This document shows, piece by piece, positions 23,860 to 35,610 of a DNA stretch of 64,000 nucleotides. The stretch comes from Purpureocillium takamizusanense (Eukaryota > Ascomycota > Sordariomycetes > Hypocreales > Ophiocordycipitaceae): assembly GCF_022605165.1 (NCBI RefSeq), contig NC_063069.1:3844001-3908000 (forward strand), written 5' to 3'. Within the stretch, counting starts at the first letter, position 1. Each line of letters starts with the position of its first letter. Made by a program: the position numbers and the translations under genes. The notes under the pieces were generated by a model that searched no databases, was not told the origin of the DNA, and worked only from the letters and a program-made list of their open reading frames with translations.

Positions 23860-25825
23860 ATGACTGTAGACAATTACGACTACATCATCGTCGGTGGCGG
23901 CACCGCCGGCCTCGTCCTCGCCAACCGCCTCACCGAGGACCCGGCCGTCAAGGTCCTTGTCGTCGAGGCGGGCGACGACAAGAGCAAAGACCCAGCGGTG
24001 TTGACGCCAGGCCTCATGAGCGCGCAATATGGCAACCCCGACTACGACTGGAACTTTAACTCCGTTCCTCAGGTATGCGAGCAATCAAGCAAGCAAGCAC
24101 ACATTTTCTACCCAGAGTGGCAAGGAAACCACTTACACGAGAAGCCCCCCCCACCGTTGATGCCGATGACAAGAGACTTACTCGTGTTTCCCCTCCCCTT
24201 ATCAGGCCGGACTCAACAACCGCCGCATCAACACGCCCCGCGGCAAGCAACTCGGCGGCTCCTCCGCCCTCAACTTCATGATGCTGCTGTACCCGTCCCG
24301 GCGCAGCCTCGACGCCTGGAAGGCCATCGGCAACCCGGGGTGGGACTACGACGCGCTGGCGCCCTACTTCCGCAAGTTCGCGACGGTCCACAGCCCGCCG
24401 CAGGCCGCGCGCGACGCCGTCGGGCTGACGTACCACGACGACTCGCTCGTCGGCGAGGGCCCCGTGCAGGTCTCGTACGGCGTCGGCTACGGGCCCGTCA
24501 ACACGGCGTGGATGGACACGTTTGGCAAGCTGGGCCTCGAGATGAAGGTGGATAGCCGCAGCGAGGAGGCGCTCGGCGCGTTCCAGCAGCCCGCGAGCAT
24601 CGACCCCGTCACCAAGACGCGGAGCTATGCGGCTACGGCGTACTACACGCCCGAGGTCGCGGCCCGGCCGAATCTCAAGGTGCTGACCAAGACGGTCGTC
24701 AAGAGGGTTGTCTTTGACACGGCTGCCGGAGGGGAGGAGCCCGTCGCCACGGGCATCGAGACGGTGGCTGCAGACGGAACGGTGAGAACCCTCCACGGCA
24801 GCGAAGTCATCCTCGCCGCCGGTGCGTTCCAGACGCCCCAGATCCTCGAGCTCTCTGGCGTCGGATCCAAGACGCTCCTCGACAAGTTCAACATCCCCGT
24901 CGTCGTCGACAGCCCCAACGTAGGTGAGAACCTCCAGGACCACCCCCTCACGCTGCAGTCGTTCGAGGTCAAGCCCGACGTGCCGTCGACCGACGTCGTC
25001 CGCGACCCCAACGTACTGAACGCCCTCATCGGCATGTACCAAGAGTCACAAGACGGACCCCTCGGGCAGAGCAACATCAGCGTTGCCTACGCGCCGCTCG
25101 CTGACGGCTCGGGCCTCTGCTCCGCCGAGGCGAAGAAGGCCCTGTTCGCCGAGCACGCGCAGCACGCCGCGTCGGGCGACGGCCCGCTGCTGCGCGACCT
25201 GCTCGAGAACTCAAACGAGCCCATGGTCGAGTACCTACTTCTCGGAGGCCAGGGCAACACCACCATGGCGGAGCCCAGCAGCATGGCCGAGTACCTGCAC
25301 CCGTCGCGGCCGGAAAACTACATCTCGGTGCTGTCCTTCCTCAACCACCCCTTCTCGCGGGGCAGCGTGCACATCACGAGCGACGACGTGCGCGACAAGC
25401 CCGCGTGGGACGCCGGCTTCAATAGCAACCCGCTGGACCTGGAGATCACGGCGCGTCACGCGCAGTTTGCCGAGCGGCTGGTCGCCCGGACGGGTGCGTT
25501 CGCGGAGCTGCTCAAGCCCGACGGCGCGCGCATCCCCGAGCTGCGCGCCGAGTCGCTCGACGACGCCAAGGAGGTGGTCCGCCGCGGGCAGGTCAGCTGC
25601 TACCACCCGTCGGGCAGCTGCTCGATGCGGCCGCGCGACAAGGGCGGCGTGGTGGACACGCGGCTGCGCGTCTACGGCGCCAAGGGCCTGCGCGTGGTGG
25701 ACGCGAGCGTCTTCCCGCTCGTGCCCGTGGGCAACATCCAGAGCGTCGTGTACGCCGTGGCGGAGATGGCGGCGGACCTCATCAAGGAGGACCACAAGGC
25801 AGCAAGGGTCAAGGCTTCGGCATGA
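23860..25825 (+). CDS. GMC-family FAD-dependent oxidoreductase
   Basis: Two exons, 23860-24072 and 24206-25825, give 610 residues. The start is set by the ATG directly before the FAD-binding motif (YDYIIVGGGTAGLVLANRL); an upstream ATG would add an unconserved 12-residue extension. Hallmarks include the ADP-binding GGGTAG at residues 12-17, the flavin-site segment GKQLGGSSALN, the second GMC signature in GAFQTPQILELSGVG, GENLQDHP, and the C-terminal active-site block CYHPSGSCSM with FPLVPVGNIQSVVYAVAE. The His of YHPSG and the Asn of GN correspond to the usual His/Asn pair. No signal peptide, so probably intracellular. Substrate (alcohol, aryl alcohol, sugar or a metabolite intermediate) is not predictable. 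Confidence 0.93.
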
Positions 25826-26039
25826 GCGGGACGAGACAGGGGAGCGAGGGAGCGAGGGAGACTACATGTACGCGCGTTGCCGAGGCCATGGACGGTCGTT
25901 TGAGTTTGTATGTACACGAATCCAGCGACATCATGTAATCCGTCTGCCCTTGTATATATCCATTGTAGCTGCTCATGGTGACTCTGAGAAGCGCCCCCCC
26001 CCCTTTTCACGTGCCCGTGTTCCGGAATCGTGAGGTTGT

Positions 26040-26301
26040 TTAGCAGAAGTGGCACTTGCAACCAGTCAGTATGTTTCTCGTATTGAGCAAAGTTCCGGGT
26101 GTTCGAAGGGAGGGAAGAGGGGGGCGGGCGTCTGACGTTGGAACAGCCTCCGGGGCAGTCGGTGCGGAGGCAGCAGCGCTGCCAGCGCTCGACGAGTTCC
26201 ATCCGCTCGAAGAGGTCGCCGGAGGGCACGGCAAGGGCAGAGGTCGCCATGAAGCCGACCATGATGGCCGCAATGGTGCTCTGGAGGTTGGAGACGAGCA
26301 T
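26040..26301 (-). CDS. 59-residue secreted six-cysteine peptide (two exons)
   Basis: Exon 1 26301-26137 (55 codons) and exon 2 26054-26040 (CHFC then stop), joined across an 82-nt intron with GTCAGA donor, CTGAC branch site and GCAAG acceptor, phase 0. Signal peptide about residues 1-24 (AAIMVGFMATSALA). The mature peptide ends in QRCCLRTDCPGGCSNCHFC: six cysteines in the last 17 residues, spacing CC-x4-C-x3-C-x2-C-x2-C. Without splicing, the frame runs into the 3' end of the neighbouring GMC gene and loses two cysteines, which favours the spliced model. A TATA element lies about 100 nt upstream. Effector- or toxin-like size and structure; no family recognised. Function unknown. Confidence 0.7.
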
Positions 26302-26401
26302 GATGTTCTCTGTAGATTTAGAATTGCTTTGTGAGGAGATGGTTGAGTGACTGGCTGGGAGATGGGGGAATTCAATGCCACTCGGCGCGCCCTGCTACGT
26401 C

Positions 26402-26408
26402 TTATATA
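26402..26408 (-). promoter_or_regulatory. TATA box of the six-cysteine peptide gene
   Basis: The minus strand reads TATATAA about 100 nt upstream of the ATG at 26301; the leader between is A/C-rich. Same layout as at the other cysteine-rich peptide gene. Confidence 0.5.
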
Positions 26409-28286
26409 TTCGTGATCCTTCTGCCGACGCCGACAATGGCCTCAGTCCATGGGTCAAGCGTTGGTCTGAGCCTGGTGAGGACTGTCCATGAGGGGAGAGC
26501 CAGCCGTCTTCCGAGTGACAAATGACAAAATCGTCGTCGTCGTATGTACTTGCATAATACTTGCCCCTTTTTCAGTCAATGTTCCTCCCCCCATACTAAC
26601 TCGGAGGGATGCTATCGAACGAGGCCAGACGTTGGTATCCCAAGTCGCATGTAGGTATACAGGCCGCGACGAGGTAGTCCGTTGGCCAAGCCCAACATGG
26701 CTCGTACCAAAAAGGGGCGTCCTCGAGAACTTTGGGGAGTAAAAGGCTGTACCTTTCCAGGGTCCCCATGGCTGTCAAAAGGATTTCTTGCGCCGGTCAA
26801 TAGGGGCAACCAGTCGTTCCCGCTATTCATTCGGGGTGTTACGTCTGTTCTGCCTCGCCAATAACGTCGGCATCACGGGCCGGGTAGCGGCCAACATGAC
26901 GATACCCCCCGTTGCTGCTGCCAACATGCCGCATATCGATACGACAGAGGAGTTGCCGTGGGGCCGCTCAGACTGAACTGATCTCACCGACAAGGCAGTT
27001 GAGTAGTTACCAGACAGACTCAGGGCCATGGATGCGCGCGAGCAGCGTCAGGGGAGGTGAGAGTCGCATTGCGTGAAAAGATGCTCGCTAAAATGGCAGG
27101 TCGATCAGGACTGACGGTGGGGATGCAGACGACGGAATGGCTGCATGTGGCTGCGGCGGGAAGCCGCAGCACAGAGGGCGATGACATCGAAGCATGTCGT
27201 CGGCCAACCAACAACGCAACACAACAGCACTGACTGCATCCGCCATACGAAGTACGCTATTGTCCAACGTGAGGGCCCGACCGTTGGACTTTTCAACCAG
27301 AAACGGGTCACAAAAGGTCGATGCGTAGTTCAGATTTTGGCAGGACGCTCGCTCGTCTCGTCGCGGCGGCGCCGGACGGACGGATCGCCATTTGACACGG
27401 TCCCCCACCGGGCCCGTCCATTGCAGCAGGAGTGCGTGCGTGCGTGCTGCAAAGCGGTAGGTAGGCAGCGTCTTCGATGCAAAGGGCCTCAAGCGTCATA
27501 CAAATTACCACAGACCAAAAATAGTCTGTTGTTGGGCCCCCCCGCCTCCCGCTCTTGCTCCTGCTCCGGCCGCCTCCCGGACAAGACCGGACCGGAAACC
27601 CCCTGTGGGTCTTCCGGGGCGCCGGCCGGTTCGGTCCAGTGCAGTTTAGTCGACGGACTCGGTCCCGGCAACGGCCATTGCCCATGCTCGACGCCGCCCG
27701 GCTCGCACAACATCGAATGTCTTCACTTACTTGCCCCGCCCGCAACCAAATGCCATGTGCCAAAAACAAAAACGAAAAGGAAAAAAAAACACCTCGGCGC
27801 TCCTGCAAGAGACATGGACCTTCCCCCGTCGGTTTGGGGGCGGGCAAGAACATGCATGCTTCGGCGCTACTATGCACTAAACGCGACTTGACTTGACGGG
27901 ATCGGGCAGCCGCGGGTACCTGTGCCGTTCGATCATCACAGTTGCCTCCCTCCCAACCCCCCACCACCCACCTCGTCTCTGAGACTCTCGCCTCACCTCA
28001 CCTCACCTCGCTTCATTCAGCTCAGCTCTCCTCTCACCTCGTGTCTCACCCCCTCCGCTGACCGCCACCACCTACCTCGTATCGCCGGGTGCTTCCATAT
28101 TCGCATTGCTGACCGCCGCCGCAAGCATCTCGTACATCTTCAATTCTCCAGCAGCAGGCGGCTGGTCCTCTTGCTGCTGCCATCTACGCATCTATCGCTA
28201 AATCAACTATTAAGGCGTTGCACATCTCCTCGCATCGCATCATCTTCACCTTCATCGCCATCACCACCATTGCCATCAGCATCACC
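26409..28286. other. Divergent intergenic region, no gene supported
   Basis: About 1.9 kb between the minus-strand peptide and the plus-strand hydrolase. Two overlapping frames of 219 and 248 codons on opposite strands (27145-27967) lack domains and are judged accidental. The right end is a CT-rich leader of the hydrolase gene. Confidence 0.5.
27940..28060 (+). promoter_or_regulatory. Pyrimidine-rich core promoter/leader of the hydrolase gene
   Basis: Strongly C/T-rich stretch including tandem CTCAC units (cctcacctcacctcacctcg). Such tracts mark transcription starts in many filamentous fungi. It lies about 230-350 nt upstream of the ATG. Confidence 0.4.
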
Positions 28287-30400
28287 ATGCGCCACGCCTT
28301 CATCCTAGGCGGCCTCTCCGGCCTCGCCCTCGCCTCCTCCTCCTCCTCCTCCTCCCCCATCACACCCTCATCACCACCACACACCGATCCATTAAGCAGC
28401 GCCAGCGAGTTCAACTGGTCCTCCATCACGCCGTCCCGAAACCTCAGCTTCCACGCCTGCTACGGCGGCGACTTCCACTGCGCCCGCCTCGTCCTCCCCC
28501 TCGACTGGACAGCCGTCAACGCCTCGCACGACGACGACGACGACGACAACACCCGCGCCATCGCCCTCGCCATCATCAAGCTCCCCGCCACCGTCCCGCC
28601 CACCCACGCCGCCTACGCCGGCCCCCTCTTCACCAACCCCGGCGGGCCCGGCGGCTCCGGCGTCAGCTTCGTCCGCGCCTTCGGCCATCGCCTGCAGAGC
28701 ATCGCCTCCATCCCCGGGCAGGCGCACTACGACATCATCTCCTTCGACCCCCGCGGCATGGCCAACAGCTGGCCCCGCGCCGACTGCTTCCCCGGCGATG
28801 GCAGTGACGGTCTCGTCACCCGCGATGCCATGCTCCTGCAGGCGCGCGGCAGCGGCGCCCTCGACTCGGGTCCCGGCGCCGTGCCCTTTCAGCTCGGCCT
28901 GCAGGAGGGCTTCGGCCAGCGTTGCCGCGACGCCGAGGAGAGCGGGCTCAACGGCGGGCAGATCATGGCGTACATGAGCACCCCGAGCGTAGCGCGCGAC
29001 ATGGTGGCGATGGTCGACAAGCTTGACGAGCTGCACAAGCGAGAGGTTGGGCGGGATGCTGCCGGCGACGGCGAGGATGATCGCCTCGAGCTCAAGAAGC
29101 GTCATGGAGCCGATGGTCACGATAACGACTACGATGACGTCCCGCGTCTGCAGTACGTGGGCTTCTCATACGGCACATTGCTCGGCAATTACTTTGCCTC
29201 TCTCTTCCCCGAGCGCATCGGCCGCCTCGTCCTCGACGGCGTGTGCGACGCCAACGACTATGCCTCCGGCCCCGTAAGTATCCCCGCCCCCCTTCTTCTT
29301 CTTCTTCTTCTTCTTTACCCAGCCCTTCCTTGAACCATAGAAGCCATGCTGATGCCATCTCTTCCCAGGGTTGGCTCACCAGCACACTCAACGCCGACGA
29401 CATCGTCACCTCCTTCTTCTCCGGCTGCCACACCGCCGGCCCCTCCACCTGCGCCCTCTCCCGTCCCTCCGACTCGTCCGGCGAGTCCATCCGCGCCCGT
29501 CTGCACGATTTCATACAAAAGATGGACGACCGTCCCCTCGTTGTGCCCCTCCCTAGTGAAGGGAGCAGCAGCAGCAGCAGTAGCAGCAATGTAGCGGTCC
29601 TTACTGCGAACGACGTCCGGCGCGTCATGTCCAACGCCATCTACAAGCCCATTCAGCAGTTCCGGCCCCTCGCCTCTGCCCTCGACGGCCTCATGAGCGG
29701 CCGCAACGCCACCGCCTTCGCCGCCCTCGTCGCCGCCGCGTCCCTCGTCCCCCGCCTCCGCGACGCCTGCGCCTTCAACGGCTCCGACCCCTCCTCGCCG
29801 CAGTCCCTCGCCGTCGACCGCCGCGAGGCCGGCTCCTCGGTTCTCTGCGCTGACGGCGACGACGTCACCGCCAAGGACACGGCCTGGTGGCGCCGCTATG
29901 TCGCCGAGCAGGTCTCCCTCTCGTCCCTCATGGGCGCCTACTGGTCCACCATCCGATTCTCCTGCTCCGCCTGGCGCTTCCGCTCCAACTGGTCCTTCAA
30001 GGGGCCCTTCACCACCCCCGAGCCCGTCACCACCCCCGACGGCCGGCCCGTCAAGGGCAAGCCCGCCGCTCCCATCCTCTTCCTCTCCAACAGCCTCGAC
30101 CCCGTCACGCCCCTCAGGTCCGCCCGCGCCATGGCTGCTGCCCACCCGGGCGCCCGCCTCGTTATCCAGGACGCCCTCGGCCACTGCGCCCTCGCCACCG
30201 CCGACAGCACCTGCACAAAGCGCCTCGTCGCCCACTATCTCGCCACCGGTAAGGTCCCGTCCGACGAAGAGACCGACTGCCGTGACACCACCTGCGGGCC
30301 TTGGGATGAAGGTTGCGAGCTCGACCACCTCAAGCAGTCGCTCGGCGCCTTTGGCCAGCCCGATCATGGAGACAGGCAGCATTACCCCTTGGGCATCTGA
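28287..30400 (+). CDS. Secreted TAP-like alpha/beta hydrolase (peptidase S33 type)
   Basis: Exons 28287-29273 and 29369-30400 (GTAAGT donor, CCCAG acceptor) give 672 residues. The chosen ATG starts a signal peptide (MRHAFILGGLSGLALA); an in-frame ATG at 28218 would bury it. The alpha/beta fold shows the oxyanion segment NPGGPGGSG, the nucleophile elbow GFSYG (Ser 294), Asp 573 in NSLDPVTP and His 601 in GHCA, the order expected for S33 tripeptidyl-aminopeptidase-like enzymes with a TAP-like C-terminal domain. Expected to act outside the cell on peptides or small esters. It carries low-complexity insertions: an Asp run near residue 75 and Ser runs near 20 and about 400. Substrate uncertain. 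Confidence 0.9.
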
Positions 30401-30899
30401 GGCATTTTCCAGCATACAAAAACCAGTCGCAGGAAACCTTCCAAGTTCCATAGATTTCATACCTAGCCAAGTCATGTCGTTTTCTCACAATGGGCCTTTG
30501 CTGTATCCGTTGTGTCGTCGATGGTCACACTGGTTGGCTGCTTGCCGGCCACAGCTTGCCGCTGATGCTTCACTCGCACCACGTGAACCTCGAGCCGCCG
30601 TCACTACAGGAACACTCCCCCAACAAAGTAGCGTTGCAAAGGAAAAGGCATCCTGTTGGCCGCCCACGACGCTCACTGGACCGCTCTACCAGCAGCCGTT
30701 GCACAACGAACACAAGTTGCGAGTAAAGCATCGCAGTGGCCACCCACTGTATTGCCAATCTAAGTGATGCACACGGGCTAGCTTCACTAACATTACACGA
30801 TTTGCAGCGCCCACCATTAGGCTGCCTCCAAAAATGAGTTCAAATCAGTCAACAGAGCAAATCCACCAAAGCTGAGATCCTCCGCCAAGGAACCATCGC
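30401..30899. other. Convergent intergenic region
   Basis: About 500 bp between the 3' ends of the hydrolase and mucin-like genes. No gene or clear structure seen. Confidence 0.5.
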
Positions 30900-33800
30900 T
30901 CAGGCCGCAGACTCCCAGATGTACTCGTCGTCGAGGCGCTGAAGCCCTTCGGCCGTCCAGTGCCACACACCATGTCGAATAGCAGACTCGACAGTCTCAC
31001 GCTTGACGCGGTGAGGAAGGGCACGACCACGGCAGCTGGCAGCCTCGCAGCTATTGTCGGTCCATCCAAACTTGAAGTCGTCACCCCACCAAGCACGCAA
31101 GTCCAGGCCCACGTGGAGACTTATCAAGACCGAAGTGATGTTGGTGTAGCCTTCAAACTCGACGGGGGTTAGAGCACAGCTGCTGCTGGGGAAGGTAGGA
31201 CAAGCCGGGACGCGCTTCGTCTCAGACCACGCGATAGACTGCTCACTGAAGGAGCCCTCGTTGAAGGTGTAGGCCGAAACCTCAAACTCGCACCACTTCT
31301 CATTGCCTTGCGCCGCGCAACCGAGATCAGCGCCGAGAAAGTCAAACCGGAAGCAGGGGTTCGCGGAGTTAGGACCAACACCAATTTCTGCAACATCGGC
31401 GCCATGGGAGGTAGGAGAGCCGGAAAGGGAGGCAGGCACAAACTCGACGAGTTGGCCGCCAGAGGCAGGGGCAAATGACTCGGACGCTGGGGTAGAAGGA
31501 GGGGCCACAAGGAAACCTTCAGAGAACCAGATGTCACCTGAAGGATTGAACAACGGGCCAGGCTTGAGATTGTCAAACTACCCGGACTGTTAGCGGGATT
31601 TGAAGATCGCAAATAGGATATCCACTCACATCAACAGTGGTGTTCCCAATCTTGCCGCCAGATGGGCACATCCGCGACTCCCCGTGGCCTGGTCCGATGG
31701 ACGCTGTAGGGACTGGAGTTGAAGAGGCGGGGAAAGACGAGGCAGTGGGAGCGCCCAGCACAGAAGTCAAACTGGCGGCCAACGACGTGTTCACTTCCAG
31801 TGAGCTTGTTGAATTTGCCCAGGCAGTATTCTGGGGCGATGGTGACGACCTATTCCGTGGTCAGCACAGTCCATCCCACAGGGGGCTAGTGCAAACTCAC
31901 CTCACTTGGCGCCTCACTGCGTGCTCGTCAGGCACGGCGACGGTGACCAGTGTTGTGAAAGGGAAATTGATTGTGTACGTCGTAGTCTGCTCCGGAATGA
32001 CATTGGTCCAGGTAGCAGTCTGCAGGGCCGTCGCGGCTGCACCAAACGAGAGCGGGCCGTAAGCTGCACCAGCCTGCGAGGGACCCCATCCGTACCCGTT
32101 GGGGACTTGGCCAGCTCCTGTAGGGGTACCAGCAGGGGCACCATTGCCTCCCGGAGCCGCACCGTCTTGTTGAGAGCCCCCGTATGAAGGAAGCGGAACT
32201 GTAGTAATCGGCGACAACACAGGAATGCCATTGGAGCGGGTGACGACTGTGTAGATTGTGTTGCCCGAGCCAGGAACGACGCCTGTAGGCAAACCATCAA
32301 GCCCCGAGACAGCGGCAGAGGGAGGAAAGACAGTCTGCGGGTTTGGCACATCCGAACCGTACGCATCAAGCGGGGGGGCACCAGACAGCACAGTACTCAA
32401 TCCTGGGGCTTGGCCCGAGGGTGGAAGTGACAATCCAGCAGTGTTTGCAATAGGACCCGCGGTAGGATTGCCAGTGTCAGGAGCGGTTGGTGTCAAAACA
32501 ATCGTCTGGACAACCGGCGTGGCAACTCCATTGGGACCAACAATGTCAACCGTGATGCAAGTCGTGACTGCATTGCCCGGCGTAGATGGAGGTATGCCTT
32601 GGGGAAGATCTGTGGGCATCTGCTGGGGGGCAATGGACGGAAATCCGACTGATGTGACGGTGGGTAGCGCCGGAACCCCAGGCGTGGAAGGAGTCAGCAC
32701 AATTGTCTCGACCACAGGCGTGGCAACACCATTTGGTCCCAGGACGTCGACGGTGACAGCAGTTGTAATGAGATTCCCAGCAGTGACGGAGATGCCCTGG
32801 GGCAATCCGGATTGCTGTGGAGGGACGGCAGATGGGAAGCCTAGGCCGCTCGCCGTTGGAACTGCATCGCTGGCTGGCATGACCACGGTGGACTCAACAA
32901 TGGTGGGGCGGCCATCAGGGCCGATGGCAGTGTATGTGATGCATGTCGTGATCCCGGGTTGACCTGCGTTGCCGGACTGCGGCAGGCCAGGAGAGCCATT
33001 AGACTGATTGGGGGCGCCAGTGAGGACTCCCCCGCCGACATCGGTGGAAACAGGCGTGGCAACAGGTCCAGGGACAACGTACGTCGTGTCCACAATGGTA
33101 GGGCGACCGTCGGTTCCAAGCACAGTGTACGTGGTGCAAGTGGTGACGCCAAGTAGGCCGCCAGGGCCCCCAGAGATAACGGGACCTGGGGAGCCGGGAA
33201 CTGTCACCTGGATCGGTATGCCTCCTGAAGGTGTTCCAGGAGCCCCTGCCTGAGTGCTCTGGGCGCCAGGGAGCACCAAGGTTGATTCCACGACAGTAGG
33301 CTTGCCGTCCGCGCCGAGGATTGTGTAGCTGGTGCACGTTGTCACTGCGTTCCCATTGGGAAGGTTGCCGGTCTGCACAGGTACCGAGCCCGCCGTGGGC
33401 AGCGCACCGGATGCGGCCGTTGGGGGAGCATTCTGAGGTACAAGCCAGGAAGAATGGACAACAGTAGGGGTGCCATCTGTGCCGAGAACCGTGTACGTGG
33501 TGCAGGCAGTAGACATAACAGGGCCACCAACAGGAGGCGAGGGTTGGCTGTCCATCCCAGTGACAACAGGAGAGGAGGGGTAGATGACAGTAGAAGCGCC
33601 TTGAGGAACAGGGTTACCATTGATGTCAGTCGTGACGCCGGCCGCAGTAGAAATTGGCCGTCCTCCATTGGCGCCTTGAGAGTCACCAGCCGGCCACTCA
33701 AGGATCGTCGGGCGTCCATCGGGGCCGATCGTTGTGATACATGTCAGAGGCTCACCCTGGCCTGGGAGCTTCGTAGGGGCACCGCCGATGGTGAGCGTGT

Positions 33801-34574
33801 GCTCTGACAGAATGGTGATGGGCTTGGGACCGTCGGAGCCCGTGACCCATTGCACACTGCTGTCGGTGACGACAGTGTACCACGGGGAACCGCCATGTGG
33901 CACGTTGACAGTGGTTGCGACGGGGCCAGCGGATGCATCTGAACCGGCGATGCCGGAGGTGACAGTGGCTTGGTTCGGCCAGGGTGCGTCGGAGCCATCG
34001 TGGTAGCTGGCAGGAGAGTCACTGAGGTGAGCACCAGAAGGGGAGGAACCGTCTTGACCGGGAGAGCCAGAAGGGGATCCAGTTACAGGCCCGGAGTTGC
34101 CACCAGAGCCAGGGTCCTCTCCCGAGATGTCGATGGTGATGGTTGTGAAAGGAGAGGGGACAAGTTCCGTGGCTTGGGCAGAGTTGATGGGAGAAACCTG
34201 AATAGTCCGCGTGGCAAGCACAGTCGGGCCCGATCCAGAACCATCAGGCGATCCGCCGTCAGAACCAATGGGGCTGGTTGGGTGCACGGTGATGAAAACA
34301 GTGGTAGTGGCCTCCATGACACAGGTTGGACCGCTGAACGAGGCGTCGCGGGTGCCGACAGTATCGCCAGTATCGCCACCTGAGGGGGGAGAGCCGCCAG
34401 GGTTGCCATTGGGGTCTGCACCTGAGCCGCCATCGGGTGATCTTGAGGAAGCTGGTCAGCAAAGTGAGCATCGTGAGGGAGTAAGAAAGCTTGCCCGTAA
34501 GCCGGAGCCTGAGCAGTCACGCGATGGACGAGGCTGGTAGCCACCAGGGCCCCAAAAGACGTGATGGCACGCAT
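30900..34574 (-). CDS. Secreted mucin-like repeat protein with conserved C-terminal domain
   Basis: Four exons, 34574-34495, 34441-31901, 31849-31630, 31577-30900, give 1172 residues in one frame. The first intron (53 nt) has a GC donor. Signal peptide: ATSLVHRVTA region, residues 1-22. Residues about 30-870 are Thr/Ser/Pro/Gly-rich and hold about seven degenerate repeats around TCTTYTVLGTDGTPTVV, suited to dense O-glycosylation. The C-terminal about 230 residues form a distinct domain (DIWFSEGFLVAPPS, NPCFRFDFLGADLGCAA, WCEFEVSAY, SVLISLHVGLDLRAWW, FKFGWTDNSC) with several cysteines, seen in other Pezizomycotina secreted proteins and, as I recall, catalogued only as a domain of unknown function. 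A cell-wall or carbohydrate-related role is inference. No GPI-type tail is evident. Confidence 0.83.
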
Positions 34575-35610
34575 CGTGACGAACGTCAGCCGAAGGCGCT
34601 GCGTTGGAGGTGAGGCTGGCGTGAATCACGACTCTGAAGACTGACAGCGAGAAACGATCAAGAAGTGAGAACAGGAGATGCCAATACGATGATTGCAAAA
34701 CGAGTGACGAGAGAGAAACGAAAGTCAGAGATGGGGATGGGAGGGAGTTTTGGAGGGCGGAGGCCGCGTGGGAAAAGTAAGGCTGCCATGGCAGGAGAAA
34801 CGGGCGAAGTTTGACTCTGTGAAAGGAGGCAGGAGCTCCTGCCGTCGATGCCGCGAAACAAGTCAGGTACTGCGGTGAGAAGGAAAACGAAGGAAGGAGC
34901 TCCTTTCGCATCCCGTCAGCAACGTGCGAACATGGCACTGTGCAGCAGAGGGAGCGCATGCAGCGAGAGCATCTCAACCGTGTGTTATTCATCGACGGAC
35001 GGCAATATCCTACAGGTGTCAGAATATAACAGTCCATTCCCGAAAGTGAACCAAATCTGTTCGTCGTAACGGCAGCGTCTGCCAAAATTTGCTCAGAGGG
35101 CCGTCACGAGCAGTGTCGAGGCGGTATCGATGCAACCAGTGAAGCGCCAACTAGCCTTGGACAGTGGATCACATCAAATGCCTCCTTCCTCCAGCCCTAA
35201 GGCAGTAGCACTCATGGCGTGAGGTGACGTATCCGCCCTGGACGTCGGTGGGCTGAGGTGTACAGTCCCGAGTCCACTTCGAACGGGCGCACCTTCCCTA
35301 CAACTGGGGGAATGCCAAATTCAGCAGGGCGACAGAATGATGAAAGAGACCTACAAGGTCACCAGCCAGATCAAAAGGGAAGGCCACTCCCTCAAGGCGT
35401 GGCGCAAAGCAGGTACCTGCGCAAATTCCGACCTGCCTTGCTTGGCTCACAGCCGCAAACAGGACGGCAGTGCTGCTGTCTGGTGTGGCGCGGCAAGAAC
35501 AGCACAGCTCGCGATCAATGAGTCGTTGCGAGACGTAACGTTCTGGGACATCATGATTCGTGATTCATCTGACGGTCTTCGCATTGCATCCAAACGCGAG
35601 TCGTCGTTGC
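34575..35610. other. Intergenic, upstream of the mucin-like gene
   Basis: About 1 kb holding the mucin-like gene promoter and the 3' end of the EI24-like gene. Frames here are short and unconvincing. Confidence 0.5.

Noticed and set aside
24056..25042. 328-codon minus-strand frame
   Set aside because: Antisense to the GMC oxidoreductase, whose sense frame has all family motifs.
25083..26033. 316-codon plus-strand Arg/Ser-rich frame
   Set aside because: Frame-shifted reading of the GMC exon; arginine-rich composition is typical of a GC-rich +1 frame.
27145..27967. Overlapping frames of 248 (+) and 219 (-) codons in the hydrolase promoter region
   Set aside because: They overlap each other antisense, have no domain, signal peptide or coherent composition, and sit in a GC-rich upstream region.
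29315..30475. 386-codon minus-strand frame
   Set aside because: Antisense shadow of hydrolase exon 2; Gly/Ala/Glu-rich composition comes from the sense-strand codon bias.
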